This document shows positions 53,594-63,526 of a stretch of DNA of 64,000 nt, one piece after another. Position 1 is the first letter of the stretch; each line of letters opens with the position of its first letter. The notes below the pieces were generated by a model. The model was not told the origin of the DNA. It saw only the letters and a program-made list of their open reading frames with translations, and made no database searches. The stretch covers positions 13,537,223 to 13,601,222 of the forward strand of contig NC_041012.1 of NCBI RefSeq assembly GCF_004193775.1, read 5' to 3'. The position numbers and the translations under genes are program-made. This DNA is from Glycine soja (lineage: Eukaryota; Streptophyta; Magnoliopsida; Fabales; Fabaceae).

Positions 53594-55242
53594 TGTCATA
53601 CCCTAATTTCGTCCGAGGACTATTGTTTTATGGCATGCAACCCTTGTTTGACCGCTTCAAGGTTCTTTGCACCCTTTTTTGCACCATACGTGAAGTTTCG
53701 TGACATGTCGGAGATCAAAAGGAAGCATTGTTACACAATCCGTGAGTTTCCGTAACATGCCGGAAATCAAAAGGAGGCATTGTTACGCAATCCGTGAGGT
53801 TCTGTAACATTCCGAAAGCCAAAAAAGGAGTAATTACGTGACCCGTAAGGTCCCGTAACCTTACGGAAAGAAAACAAGTATCGTTACGAAATTCGTAAAG
53901 TTTCGTAATGTTACGGAAAAAGAATCACCAAAAAAAGTAAAGGGGGTGTATTTAGTAAAAAAGGGGTGCAAATAGCAACCAGTCCCACTTGGGTCTTCCA
54001 GGATGTTCCTCCAGAAGGCGGTTGCTTCTGGAGGAAGCAACCTGGCTCGCCTGGGCGAGCTGGCTGGCAAGCTCCTCCCCTATTTTCCTATAAATAGGGG
54101 GAGGAGTGAAGGAGAAAGGGGTTCAGCCCTTCCGGTACTTCGTAATCACTTAAAATTAGTGAGGAAAATTGTTTCCGTGATGAAAATCCAAGCCGAGGCG
54201 CTTCCGTAACGTTTTCGTGGGTGATTTCGCGAAGATTTTCAACCGTTCTTCGTCGTTCGTCGTTCGTTCTTCGTTGTTCTTCGGTCTTCAACCGGTAAGT
54301 TCCCGAAATCAAACTTTTCAATTCATTCTATGTACCCTTGGTGGTCCCCATTTGTTTCGCGTACTTTTATTCTCGTTTCATTTACTTTTCGTACCCCCTT
54401 TTGACGTGCTTTAGTCATTTACTTAAGTCATTTTCTCGCCTAAACAAAAAATAAAATAAATTTCCACCGATCATTTGAATTGTAATATCCGTTAATTTCT
54501 GTTAAAATGAAATCCGACCGTTCGATCATGCCGTAACCACGTTGGAAACCAAAAAGAGGTAAAATAATAATAATATAATAAAAAAATATCTTTTAGTAAA
54601 ATAAATCAAAAAAATCAATCGGACGTTTCTCTCTGGGGTTTCTCTTTCTTAATTGAATTGACTAATAACTAAAGTGAAACTAGGGCTAAAATCAACTCGC
54701 AAAGTCAAGCTCGTCCGCAAAAAATCACTAAAAAGGATTTTAAGGTTCGATACCTCAATTTTTCTCATCAAGTAAAAATGGGTCATTTTAAGATCCAACG
54801 CCTTAAAAGGACATCTTTCCAAGTAAAAAGAATCGCTTGATTTCCCCTTTTGAAAGAACTACGTAGGCCTGATTTTCTCATCACAATTGAGGAATACGTA
54901 GGAGCAAAGGGAAACGCCCTTGTCGACCACAAAAAGGTAAAAACATAAAAAGGCATAAAAAAGACATAAGAACGTAAAAAGGGAAAAAAATATAAATTGA
55001 AGTCATATTTGCACATTTGATTAAAGGTTGTTGTCTCGTGTGACGGACGCGTGTGATGCTAATACCTTCCCCATGCGTAAATACAATTCCCGAATCTGGA
55101 ATATTCTTCATGATCGGTTTCCTTCGGTTTTTCTGACGTTTTCCACAAATAAACGTTGGTGGCGACTCCGCGCATTTTCTTCCTTTGGAAGACGCACCCG
55201 TGAGCCTCGCCTCGCTCGCCCGCAAAAGGATAGGTTGCGACA
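53594..55242 (+). repeat. full 3' Ogre LTR of copy B (1649 bp)
   Basis: It begins TGTCATACCCTAATTTCGTC and ends GGTTGCGACA. U3 has CGTAA-rich blocks, a single GGCTCGCCTGGGCGAGC hairpin copy (about 54042) and a TATA box at 54089. It has no primer site after it, as expected for a 3' LTR. It differs more from the 28206 and 5912 LTRs than those differ from each other; most visibly it lacks the U3 duplication. Confidence 0.9.
54089..54096 (+). promoter_or_regulatory. TATA box of Ogre B 3' LTR
   Basis: TATAAATA, followed by GGGGGAGGAGTG, as in 5119-5138. Confidence 0.7.
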
Positions 55243-55884
55243 GTGATGATCGTGGAAGGCTAAACACTTAATCAAGTCAAGGATCCACTCCAAGCAAGGC
55301 TGAATTTGAGTTCTGGTTCAGTATTTCTAATCTGTGTGAATGTTTATCTTTTTCTTTAATCCTATTTTCGATTTTCATGATTATGAATATGCTTAGGATT
55401 TAAAATAAATTAGTTTAGGGATTCCTTTCCTAATTTTGACTTTAATAACAGTTTTTTTGGATGATATTCCAACCTAATGTGTTATCTCAATGAATTTAGG
55501 GATTAATTTGATTGAACTAACTCTAATGACATTTATTAACTTGATCATTCTCTATAGAATTGTGATAATTTGTTTGCATTGGTATGGTAAATTGGATTGA
55601 TGATTTCAATTCTATTTTACAACCAATTTGTGCAATTTTGTTTGTGTTTTGCAACTAAACACTGTTTCAGTTTAGATTTTGCATTTATGTTCTGTGTTTT
55701 TGCATTTCTTTCCAGTGCCTACCAACTATTCATTGAAATTCCCCTTGTTGTTTGTAAGTGAGTTAAAGTAGAAACCAAATTGAATTATATCTTTGAGTCG
55801 ACCTAGGTTAATCCTATAAGAGAAGATTTTTAGAGGAATTCTTCGCTGCATCTAGGACAACATCCATCCTGAAATAAATTTGTG
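55243..55884. other. unassigned AT-rich sequence
   Basis: No reading frame or domain I can support. It lies upstream of an Athila gag remnant and may be its leader. Confidence 0.4.
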
Positions 55885-56368
55885 GCATAAGGCAGCAACC
55901 TGTAGAGACATTATATGAGTATTGGGAGAGATTCAACAAGATGTGTGCTATTTGTCTTCACCGTCAAATTTATGAGCAATTGTTGATCCAGTATTTTTAT
56001 GAAGGGCTGCTAGACAACTGATTTCCTGCATGCCATCAAATTACAAACAATCTGGTACTAGAGTTGTTGCTTCATCCAGAGCTGTTGCAAGTGAAGTTTT
56101 TGTTTTTATGGTTGTTGATAATCAGAGGCTGGAGAATAAACTTACAGAGTTGACATCCATTGTGAGGCAGCTACCCATTGGTCAACAACAGAATGTAATG
56201 GCAGCCAATCAACCAAGGTTAGGTGGTATCTGTTGTGCTCCTGATCATCCAACAAATGCATGTTCCACACTCCAAGAAACATAACAACAATATAATCCTT
56301 ACTCTAACATCTATAATCCTGGTTGGAGAAATCATCTAAACTTGAGGTATGGCCCTCATCCACAATAG
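55885..56368 (+). pseudogene. Athila gag remnant, first part
   Basis: A plus-strand frame from about 55892 reads QQPVETLYEYWERFNKMCAI and HRQIYEQLLIQYFYEGL, the Athila gag core, then a stop and frame change. Next comes VVDNQRLENKLTELTSIVRQ and CCAPDHPTNAC, the degenerate zinc-binding region (the usual CxxC start is altered). It is cut by the SIRE-type LTR at 56369. Confidence 0.78.
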
Positions 56369-57450
56369 TGTGAATGTATGAATGCATGGTTTGGATGATG
56401 CCAAAGAATAATCAAACAAGGTTTCTTTCAAGATTACTTCAACAAACATTCAAAGGTTAAGCATTGCTTCAAGATTAATACAAGGTTGCTTCAACAAACA
56501 AGCATTGTTTCAAGATTAATTTAAGATCAAGCTTTTGCCTCAAAACAAACGTTTCCAAGAGATCAAGGCTCTGGTAATCGATTACCAAGCAGTGTAATCG
56601 ATTACCAGAAGACAATTTTGAAAAACAGCATTCAAAAAGGGTTTCGAATTTGAATTTTGAATCATGTAATCGATTACCAGATGTTTGTAATAGATTAACA
56701 GCAATGGCACTTCAGAAAACACTATGAAAAGTCAGAAAAAGCTTTTTGAAAAGACACATCTCTTCAAACCATTTTGAAAAGGCACAATAGGCCTATATAT
56801 ATGTGTGTCTGACTTCAAAAAGTAAGAGGGAGATATTCTAGGAGAACTTAATTGCCAAATGCTCTATCGACAACTCTTGGGCAAACACTTGCAAATCTAT
56901 TGAGAATTCATCCAGGAACTTCAATTGTATTATCATCTCTAAAAGAGAGAAATTCCTCTAGGAACTTCAATTTGTATCATCCACTCTAAAGGAGAGAAAT
57001 ATTTCTGTTTATCTTAGAAAGTCAGTAGTAATCAAGAGACTGGTTGTCTCTTGGATTGTGAGAATTGTAATCAAGAAATAGGTTGTCTCTTGGAGAATAT
57101 TTGAACACAAGGGTGAGGGATCCCAAGGTGTGTTCAAAGTCTATAAAGGATTTATAGAGATAGTGGAAAATCTCAAGTGGGTTGCTTGAGAACTGGACGT
57201 AGGCACGGGAAGTGGCTGAACCAGTATAAATCGAGTTTGCATTTCTCTCTTTCTTTATCTCATTTATGTTATTGTAATCAATTTTGTCTTGCATGTTTAA
57301 AAAACATTATTAAATTGATTGTTGCTTTTTCTTCTGCATTCTAAGCCTATCATTTAGAAGTGGGTTAAAAGTTTTTAACTGGGAAAATTTTGAAACTTAA
57401 TTCACCCCCCCCCCCCGCTCTCTTAAGTTATTGAGGTCACTTGTCCAACA
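56369..57450 (+). repeat. SIRE1-type LTR inside Athila gag remnant (1082 bp)
   Basis: It starts TGTGAATGTATGAATGC and ends CTTGTCCAACA, with GTAATCGATTAC palindromes (56573-56698), TATATATAT from 56794 and a C-run near 57405-57417. Gag sequence lies on both sides and no internal region is present, so it is a solo LTR. The flanks AATAG and AGCAG are only a 3/5 match, compatible with an old duplication that decayed. Confidence 0.82.
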
Positions 57451-57858
57451 AGCAGCAACAGACACAATAACAACAACCAGTCAAATAGCAACAGTTTTAA
57501 CCCTTCACCAGCAAATACCAAACGCCTCTATTTAGACAATAGTAATTCCAACAGTCTACACCTACACCTACATAACCTGTGTAGAATAGCATTTCTGGAC
57601 CTTCCTTGGAGGAGCTGATGAAGCAAATGGCCACCAATAACATTCAGTTTCAATAAAATGTGAGTGCCACCATCCAAGACCTGCAGACTCAGATTGAACC
57701 GCTAGCTACAACTGTCAACCAGTTGCAGCAACAAGGTTCTGGCAATATTCCCGCACAGACAATTATCAATCCAGAAGGGAATGTGAGTGTTTATATTGTT
57801 AGTGTTTATATTATCAATCCAGAAGGGAATGTGAGTGTTTATATCATCAAATTTCAGT
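57451..57858 (+). pseudogene. Athila gag remnant, second part
   Basis: Gln-rich text (AGCAGCAACAGACACAATAA), then SLEELMKQMATNNIQFQ and VSATIQDLQTQIEPLATTVN, as in the C-terminal half of Athila gag. Many stops. Ends with a duplicated segment: ATCAATCCAGAAGGGAATGT occurs twice (57765 and 57814). Confidence 0.75.
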
Positions 57859-59427
57859 GATTTTTTGGGATTAAATTGTTAGCACTTATCCTTTGATTGT
57901 AATAGCTTTCTTATAAACTACCCTTAAATCTAGTTGTTTATATATATTGTACATTTACTAATATTTTTGTTTAAATATGAAAGATTCATCCATGATTTTA
58001 TAGGTTTTGATGCTTGTTTGTTAGATCTAGAAACAAAGCCAAAAGAAAGGGCAAAATGGTCTTTTCCTTAAGCTTTATGACCCTAAATTTGCCTAGGCTA
58101 GCATCCAACTGGCTTGGGCTAAAATGTAATGTCAACCCTGAGCAAGAAACTCGCATGAGCGAGCTACAGCTCGCCTGGGCGAATTACCCTGCACTCCTTG
58201 TGATGGAAGCTTGCTTGTGAAGCTTCTATGGAGGCTAAATCTTTGAGCTTCAATGAGGTCCTTCAATGGTGATTTTCCACCCATGGAGATGCAGCGAAAG
58301 ATAAAGGAGAAGGGTGAGAGGAGATGCCATCCACTAGGGAATAAGCCATGGAAGAAGGAGCTTCACCACCAAGAGAGTGCCTTGGATAAGAAGCTTAGAG
58401 AGGTATCTTCAATGGAGGAAAAGAAAGAGAGAGAGGGGGGGAGGGGGAGCACGAAATTGAAGGAGGAAAAGAGGGAGAGAAGTTGAAATTTAAATTGTGT
58501 CTCACAAGACTCTCATTCATCAAAGTTACAACAAGTGTTACACATGTTTCTATTTATAGCCTAGGTAGCTTCCTTGAGAAACTTCCTTGAGAAGCTTCTT
58601 TGAAAAGCTTCCTTGAGAAGCTAGAGCTTAGCTACACACACCCCTCTAATAACTAAGCTCACCTCCTTGAGAAGCTCCCTTGAGAAGATTTCTAGAGAAG
58701 CTAGAGCTTAGCTACACACACCCCTCTAATAGCTAAGCTCACCTCCTTGAGATGAGAAGCTAAAGCTTAGCTACACACACACCTTATAATAGCTAAGCTC
58801 ACCCCCGTGCCAAAATACATGAAAATACAAAAAAGTCCCTACTACAAAGACTACTTAAAATGCCCTAAAATACAAGGCTAAAACCCTATACTACTAGAAT
58901 GGCCAAAATACAAGGTCCAAAAGAAGGAAAAACCTATTCTAAAATTTACGAAGAAGAGTGGACCTAACCTTGGGCCATGGGCTCATAAATCTACCCTGAG
59001 GTTCATGAGAACCCTAGGGCATTCTTTAGCAACTCTAGCCCAATCCTCTTGGAGTCTTCTATCCAATACCCTTGGGGGTAGGATTGCATCACCTTGGCTA
59101 TTTTCTATAAATAGCCATGGATGGTTGAAGTGAAGAGGAAGCCAGCAGCCTTAGAACACCAAAGAAAACGTAGAAGAAGAAGGAGAAGAGGAAAAGTGGA
59201 GCCGAGAGGCTGTAGAGTTGTGACCGTGGATCACTTCCTTCGCCATTTCTCTTGTTAGTCTTGTGCTCTACGCAATGATCGGTTAGTTTTTCTTAAGGAT
59301 TGGATGTAATTTTTGTACCTTTATGTATCCCTTTTGATATTATATATGTATTAATCTTTTCTACTCATTATTGGTAATTTCATTCTGCTCGTAATGCTTG
59401 ATTCTATTTGATCACTAGCGTCATGAA
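57859..59427 (+). other. unassigned LTR-like stretch with minisatellite and TATA box
   Basis: GCTCGCCTGGGCGAAT (58160) recalls the Ogre U3 hairpin, but the surroundings differ. A ~90 bp repeat fills 58570-58805 (GAGAAGCTAGAGCTTAGCTA followed by CACACACCCCTCTAATAGCT). TATAAATAG at 59106-59114, followed by a ~170 bp purine-rich leader, looks like an LTR promoter. I cannot assign a family or define ends. Open frames at 58014 and 58253 have no known domain. Confidence 0.4.
58570..58805 (+). repeat. minisatellite, ~90 bp x 3
   Basis: Units contain CTTGAGAAGCTAGAGCTTAG, CTACACACACCCCTCTAATA and GCTAAGCTCACC; the third unit has small insertions. Confidence 0.75.
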
Positions 59428-59930
59428 CACTACAAAAAAAGGACCTTCTACATCGGTTATTACCGATATTCTACGTCAGGTCATAGACCGACTTTGAATA
59501 TGGTGTCGTTGAAGGTCCAAAACTTCTACGACAGTCATAAAAGACCCGTCTTTTTTTGTTGATAAGACTATGTCAGTGTTGTTCCAATCACAGTCGTAAT
59601 ATAATTTCATTCAATGACAGTGTTTTCCATATTACCCGTCGTTGATTGCCTTTATTTCTACGTTGATGTTAATGTTAACATCGTTGTTGTTTATGGGGCA
59701 TTCTAAGTTGGTGTAATTGTAAAGCCTGACTTAATAGAGTTCCATACAACGACGGGTTTTCGTTAATACCCGTCGTTGAATGTTAGCATTTCTACAATGG
59801 TCACCATCAACAAACGTCGTTGAATGAGACAATTTAAAGAAGGTGTTTTTTTAAACACCGTCGTAGAAATCCTTACATTCAACGACGGGTATTCTTATTA
59901 ATCGTCTTTGAATGCATTCCCTGTGACACA
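59428..59930 (+). mobile_element. CACTA-like transposon terminus with subterminal repeats
   Basis: It begins CACTACAAAAAAA, the kind of terminus of CACTA (En/Spm) transposons, followed by ~500 bp dense in CGACGGGT/ACCCGTCG/TCTACGAC motifs in both orientations. One forms a 10 bp stem (AACGACGGGT 59748-59757 with ACCCGTCGTT 59768-59777). Subterminal repeats in both orientations are usual for CACTA ends. No matching opposite end is seen in the window, so the call is moderate. Confidence 0.55.
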
Positions 59931-61053
59931 AAAATTGTGTTAAACCATTAAATCAAAAATCAGAAATTACCAAATTTTTACCACAACAATATACGAATTC
60001 AAATGAAGTACTTCAGAAATGCATGAACCACTATAAGGAATCAGAAATTATAGACAGTCACACAAGCTAAAATTTTATAAGGAATCAGAAATTACCAAAT
60101 CGATGAAACTCAACAGTAGTGCAATTGAATCTGTGTCCGGTAAAAGTATGAACCACTATACTTCAAGAACAATTACACACACATTAGTGGTGTATTGGAA
60201 AATGCATGAACCTTACATTTAACTGGTAATTCAAAAAGATTGATTAACTTGGATTTTTAATAGTTCTCTAAGATGCCCTTATAATCTCACGCATGTAAGC
60301 TTAACTCAATTCTTAAATCAACTAATTGTCTGTTTATGATCAGCAAGTTTGCACTTCTTCTCTAGCATAAAAGTCTAAAGCCATATAAATAACATCATTA
60401 TATATTATACAGTCCATGACTTCAGAATATACTAATTCACTTACTCTTTGCTTCTTCCAAATCCCAAAGATTTATTACCCCTGACCATGCTCCACATTCA
60501 CTGATTCTACTGAACTAGTGTGACCACACAAACTCTCCATAATGCATAATATTTTTAGTCGCATAGTATTGTTAGGTTTAAAGCTCAACATGGCTCTGCT
60601 GCTACCATAATAAAGTCAAACCCATGTCACAAAGGGAACCCAATCAGCTAACAAGGTACAAATAATAGATTATTATGATCTATGTAAGTTCAATTCTGAA
60701 AGGTTCCTCTACATGTGTGTTTAGAAATTTAGAATAAACCTTCCACTTCTATGTTATAAGCTGCCACTAGCCTAAAAAATTCGAAAAACAAGAGTTGTTC
60801 CCAATACTTATGAGAAGCCATATTGATATTCTTCTGGTAAATTGTTAAATAGACATTGTCAAACATGGCATTTAGAGTGGGTAGCCTAAAGGCAACAACT
60901 AATCTATTCAATAAGTGACAGGCTTCACCAAACAATAGAAACCAAATATTTTCATGAAGCCTCTAAAGGCAACAGCTGGCTGAGGTCAACTATGAACAAA
61001 ATTGGTGATCTCACTTAAAGTTGAACCTTCTGTTAAGTTGGTGATCTCACTTA
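59931..61053. other. AT-rich sequence, no recognised gene
   Basis: Possibly the interior of the CACTA-like element. A minus-strand open frame at 60729-60935 matches nothing I know. Ends in ACTTA (61049-61053), the left target duplication of the next LTR. Confidence 0.4.
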
Positions 61054-62577
61054 TGTAGAAGCAAAGCTTCCAAGAATATTTTGATGATGCCAAAGATTAT
61101 TCAAATAAGATGAAAGAAATCAAAAAGATTCAAGTGAAGATTCAAGAGATGACTCAAGATATGCAAGAACCTCAAGAAAAGCATCAAGATAAGTATAAAA
61201 AGAATTTTTCAAAGGAAAGATATAATAGCACAATTTGTCCAAAAGAATTTTTCAAAGAAAAAACTTTGACCAGAGGTTTTACTCTCTGGTAATCGATTAC
61301 CAAAAGCCCAAAACAGTTTTATAACTGTTTTACAAAATAGTAATCGATTACCATGGGCATGTAATCGATTACCAATGTTTTTGAACGTTGAGTTTCAAAT
61401 TTCAAGAGTCACAACTTGTGATAAAATATTTTCAAACTTGTGTAATCGATTACACAACATTTGTAATCAACTACCAGTATTTCTAAACGTTGGTTTTTCA
61501 AATCTAAACATGAAGAGTCACAACTGTTGATGTGTAATTGATTACACTATAATGGTAATCAATTACCGGTGGCTGGTTTTGAAAAATAAATTGCCAAGAG
61601 TCACAATTTTTAAGGTGACTAGTTTTTTGAAGAATTTGCTAAGAGTCACAACTTTTAAAGTGATCAGTTTTGAAGAGAGTCTCAATTTTTAAAGTGACTA
61701 GTTTTGAAGAAAGTCACAACTCTTAAAGTGACTAGTTTTGAAGAAACTGCCAAAAATCACAACTTTTAACATCGTTTCTTCAAGAGCCATCAAATGGCTA
61801 TAAATATGTGACCATGGCATGAATTTTAATAACGGATTTCATTCATTCATTCATTCTCAACATCTTTCTAAGAGTTTTTGTTCAATACTTGCTTTGTCAA
61901 GAAAAGTTCATTGGGCAAAAACGTGTGCTATTTTATTTTCCTTTCCTCCTCCATTCTTACAAAAAGCTTTTCAAGAGACCTACTCTTGGTGACTGTTTTT
62001 CAAGAGAAGGTCTTCTTGGTTAAACACTGGACTCAAAAGATTAACCGATTTTGGGTTCATTTCAAGAAGCGGATTTGCTTCTTGGTTGATCACTAGACTC
62101 AAAAGACTAACCGCTTTTGGGTTCATTGCAAGAAGTGAGTATAACTTCTTGGTTTTTATCACTGGACTTAAAAGACTAACCGCTTTTGGGTTCATTGCAA
62201 GAAGTGGGTATAACTTCTTGGTTGTAATCACTGAACACAAAGGAGGGAATTCCTTTGTGGTTCATGGCTTGTCAAGGATTTTACAAGGATAGTGGAAATC
62301 TCAAGCGGGTTGCTTGGGGACTGGATGTAGGCACGGGTTGCGGCCGAACAAGGATAAATCTGGTTTTGCATTCTCTCTTCCCTTATCTCTTTTACTTTCT
62401 ATTGTCTTTACATTTCCACAAGTTATTTTCCTTCATTTGTTATTTGAGTAACTTGTTAACAAAGAAATAATTGAATCTAGGGAATAATTAAGAAAGGGAA
62501 ATTTTCAATTAGGAATAGTCAATGAAATCTTAATTCAACCCCCCCTTCTTAATATTTCTGAGGCCACTTGTCCAACA
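61054..62577 (+). repeat. solo SIRE1-type LTR (1524 bp) with internal expansions
   Basis: Starts TGTAGAAGCAAAGC and ends CTTGTCCAACA. The target duplication ACTTA is perfect (61049-61053 and 62578-62582). It has GTAATCGATTAC-type palindromes (61290-61570), a TATA box (TATAAATAT, 61799-61807), a ~40-55 bp repeat of AGTCACAACTTTTAAAGTGA plus CTAGTTTTGAAGA (61590-61770), and a ~70 bp x 3-4 repeat of GACTAACCGCTTTTGGGTTC (62010-62230). These expansions explain its extra length compared with the 860-1082 bp relatives. Confidence 0.92.
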
Positions 62578-62653
62578 ACTTAAAAATTCCACCAAAGAAT
62601 ATAATCATTTTTATCAAACTAACTACTACAAGCATAAATATGTAAGGACCTAC

Positions 62654-63526
62654 CATCAGGATCACTATCTCTACCATTATAATGAGGATTGTTGAAGTCT
62701 CTAATGTGTGTATTAGGACGATGAGGACCACAAATGCTGGACGACTCTGATACTGAACAATCATCTTCCTAGATATCTTCCCTTTCCTGCAGATTAAGAT
62801 GATTATTAATACTAGCCTAAACAAAAACATTCCCAATTTAGAGGCATGATCTCAAATATGTAAAAGAAATTACAAAATAGAAACTACTTTTCCAGATATC
62901 TGATCCTTTCCGACCATGTGAAGCAAATCCTCAACCTTTGATTGAGCAAGGTCACGTTGCTTAGTTAGCTCCCTAATATCCTTCTCCATGTGAATAATTG
63001 AAAACATCTAAGGAGTAAGAAAAATGTAAAATGTTATTAACATCACTACTATTACATCTAAGATATCCAATTTCACCCAAAAAAAGCAAGAAACATATAT
63101 AAAATGGCTGCTACATTCAAGTGTTTCCAAGGAGAGTGCGGCACACATGTTGAAGGCTATCTCTAATGACCAACAAAACTTAAATAACTGTAATATATAT
63201 TAAAGAAAAACCCTGCCCCCACCCAAAAATATAGAAAAAGACGGGTAAACAAGCAGTCTATTTGGGGTCTAGTCAAACATGATGCAGCCCTTGTTCAATA
63301 TTAGGATACATAAATTCACAAGGGTAGTACAGTTCACTAACTCAAGTAGCCAGAAAAGAGAGGTTACTACACAATATTGTTCTAAATATCTTTGAAATTC
63401 CATACATAGACATGTCCACAACCAATACAAACATAATAGCATAAAAATTCAAATAGTAAATTATATGACCTTTTTCTATCTGAAGATCTTTCTTTCTTAA
63501 CAATGCTGCATAATCACAATTGGAGG
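62654..63526 (-). pseudogene. kinesin (KIN-7 type) gene fragment, three exon pieces
   Basis: On the minus strand, piece one (63470-63526) reads SNCDYAALLRKKDLQIEK and ends at a GT donor. Piece two (62889 to about 63008 or 62990) reads MEKDIRELTKQRDLAQSKVE then DLLHMVGKDQISGK and ends at GTAGTT. Piece three (62654-62816) starts after TTTTTGTTTAG and reads SINNHLNLQERED, then a TAG (62769-62771), then EDDCSVSESSSICGPHRPNT and a donor GTAGGT. RKKDLQIEK + MEKDIRELTKQRDLAQS is the coiled-coil neck downstream of the motor in plant KIN-7 kinesins, as I recall the family. There is no motor domain. Piece one is cut at its 5' side by the Ogre LTR at 63527. It is a non-functional fragment of a host gene, likely captured or moved by a transposon. 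Confidence 0.6.

Larger units (their letters stand above)
28206..55242 (+). mobile_element. Ogre/Tat-lineage gypsy element, copy B (about 18.8 kb without its nested insert)
   Basis: In order: truncated 5' LTR, leader, ORF1, gag, protease with G-patch, RT, RNase H, second RNase H, integrase, a 3' ORF, a 3' UTR module, a tandem array, PPT and a full 3' LTR. ORF1 ahead of gag, a second (archaeal-type) RNase H, and very large size are hallmarks of Ogre within the Tat clade. An 8.2 kb Athila-lineage element is nested at 39662-47889 on the minus strand. Every reading frame carries stops or frameshifts, so the copy is dead. The left LTR lies directly after the 3' end of copy A, and no matching target duplication is seen around 5912 and 55242. 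Confidence 0.85.

Noticed and set aside
60729..60935. Minus-strand ORF of 68 codons
   Set aside because: No motif that I recognise, and no splice-site pattern linking it to the kinesin pieces.
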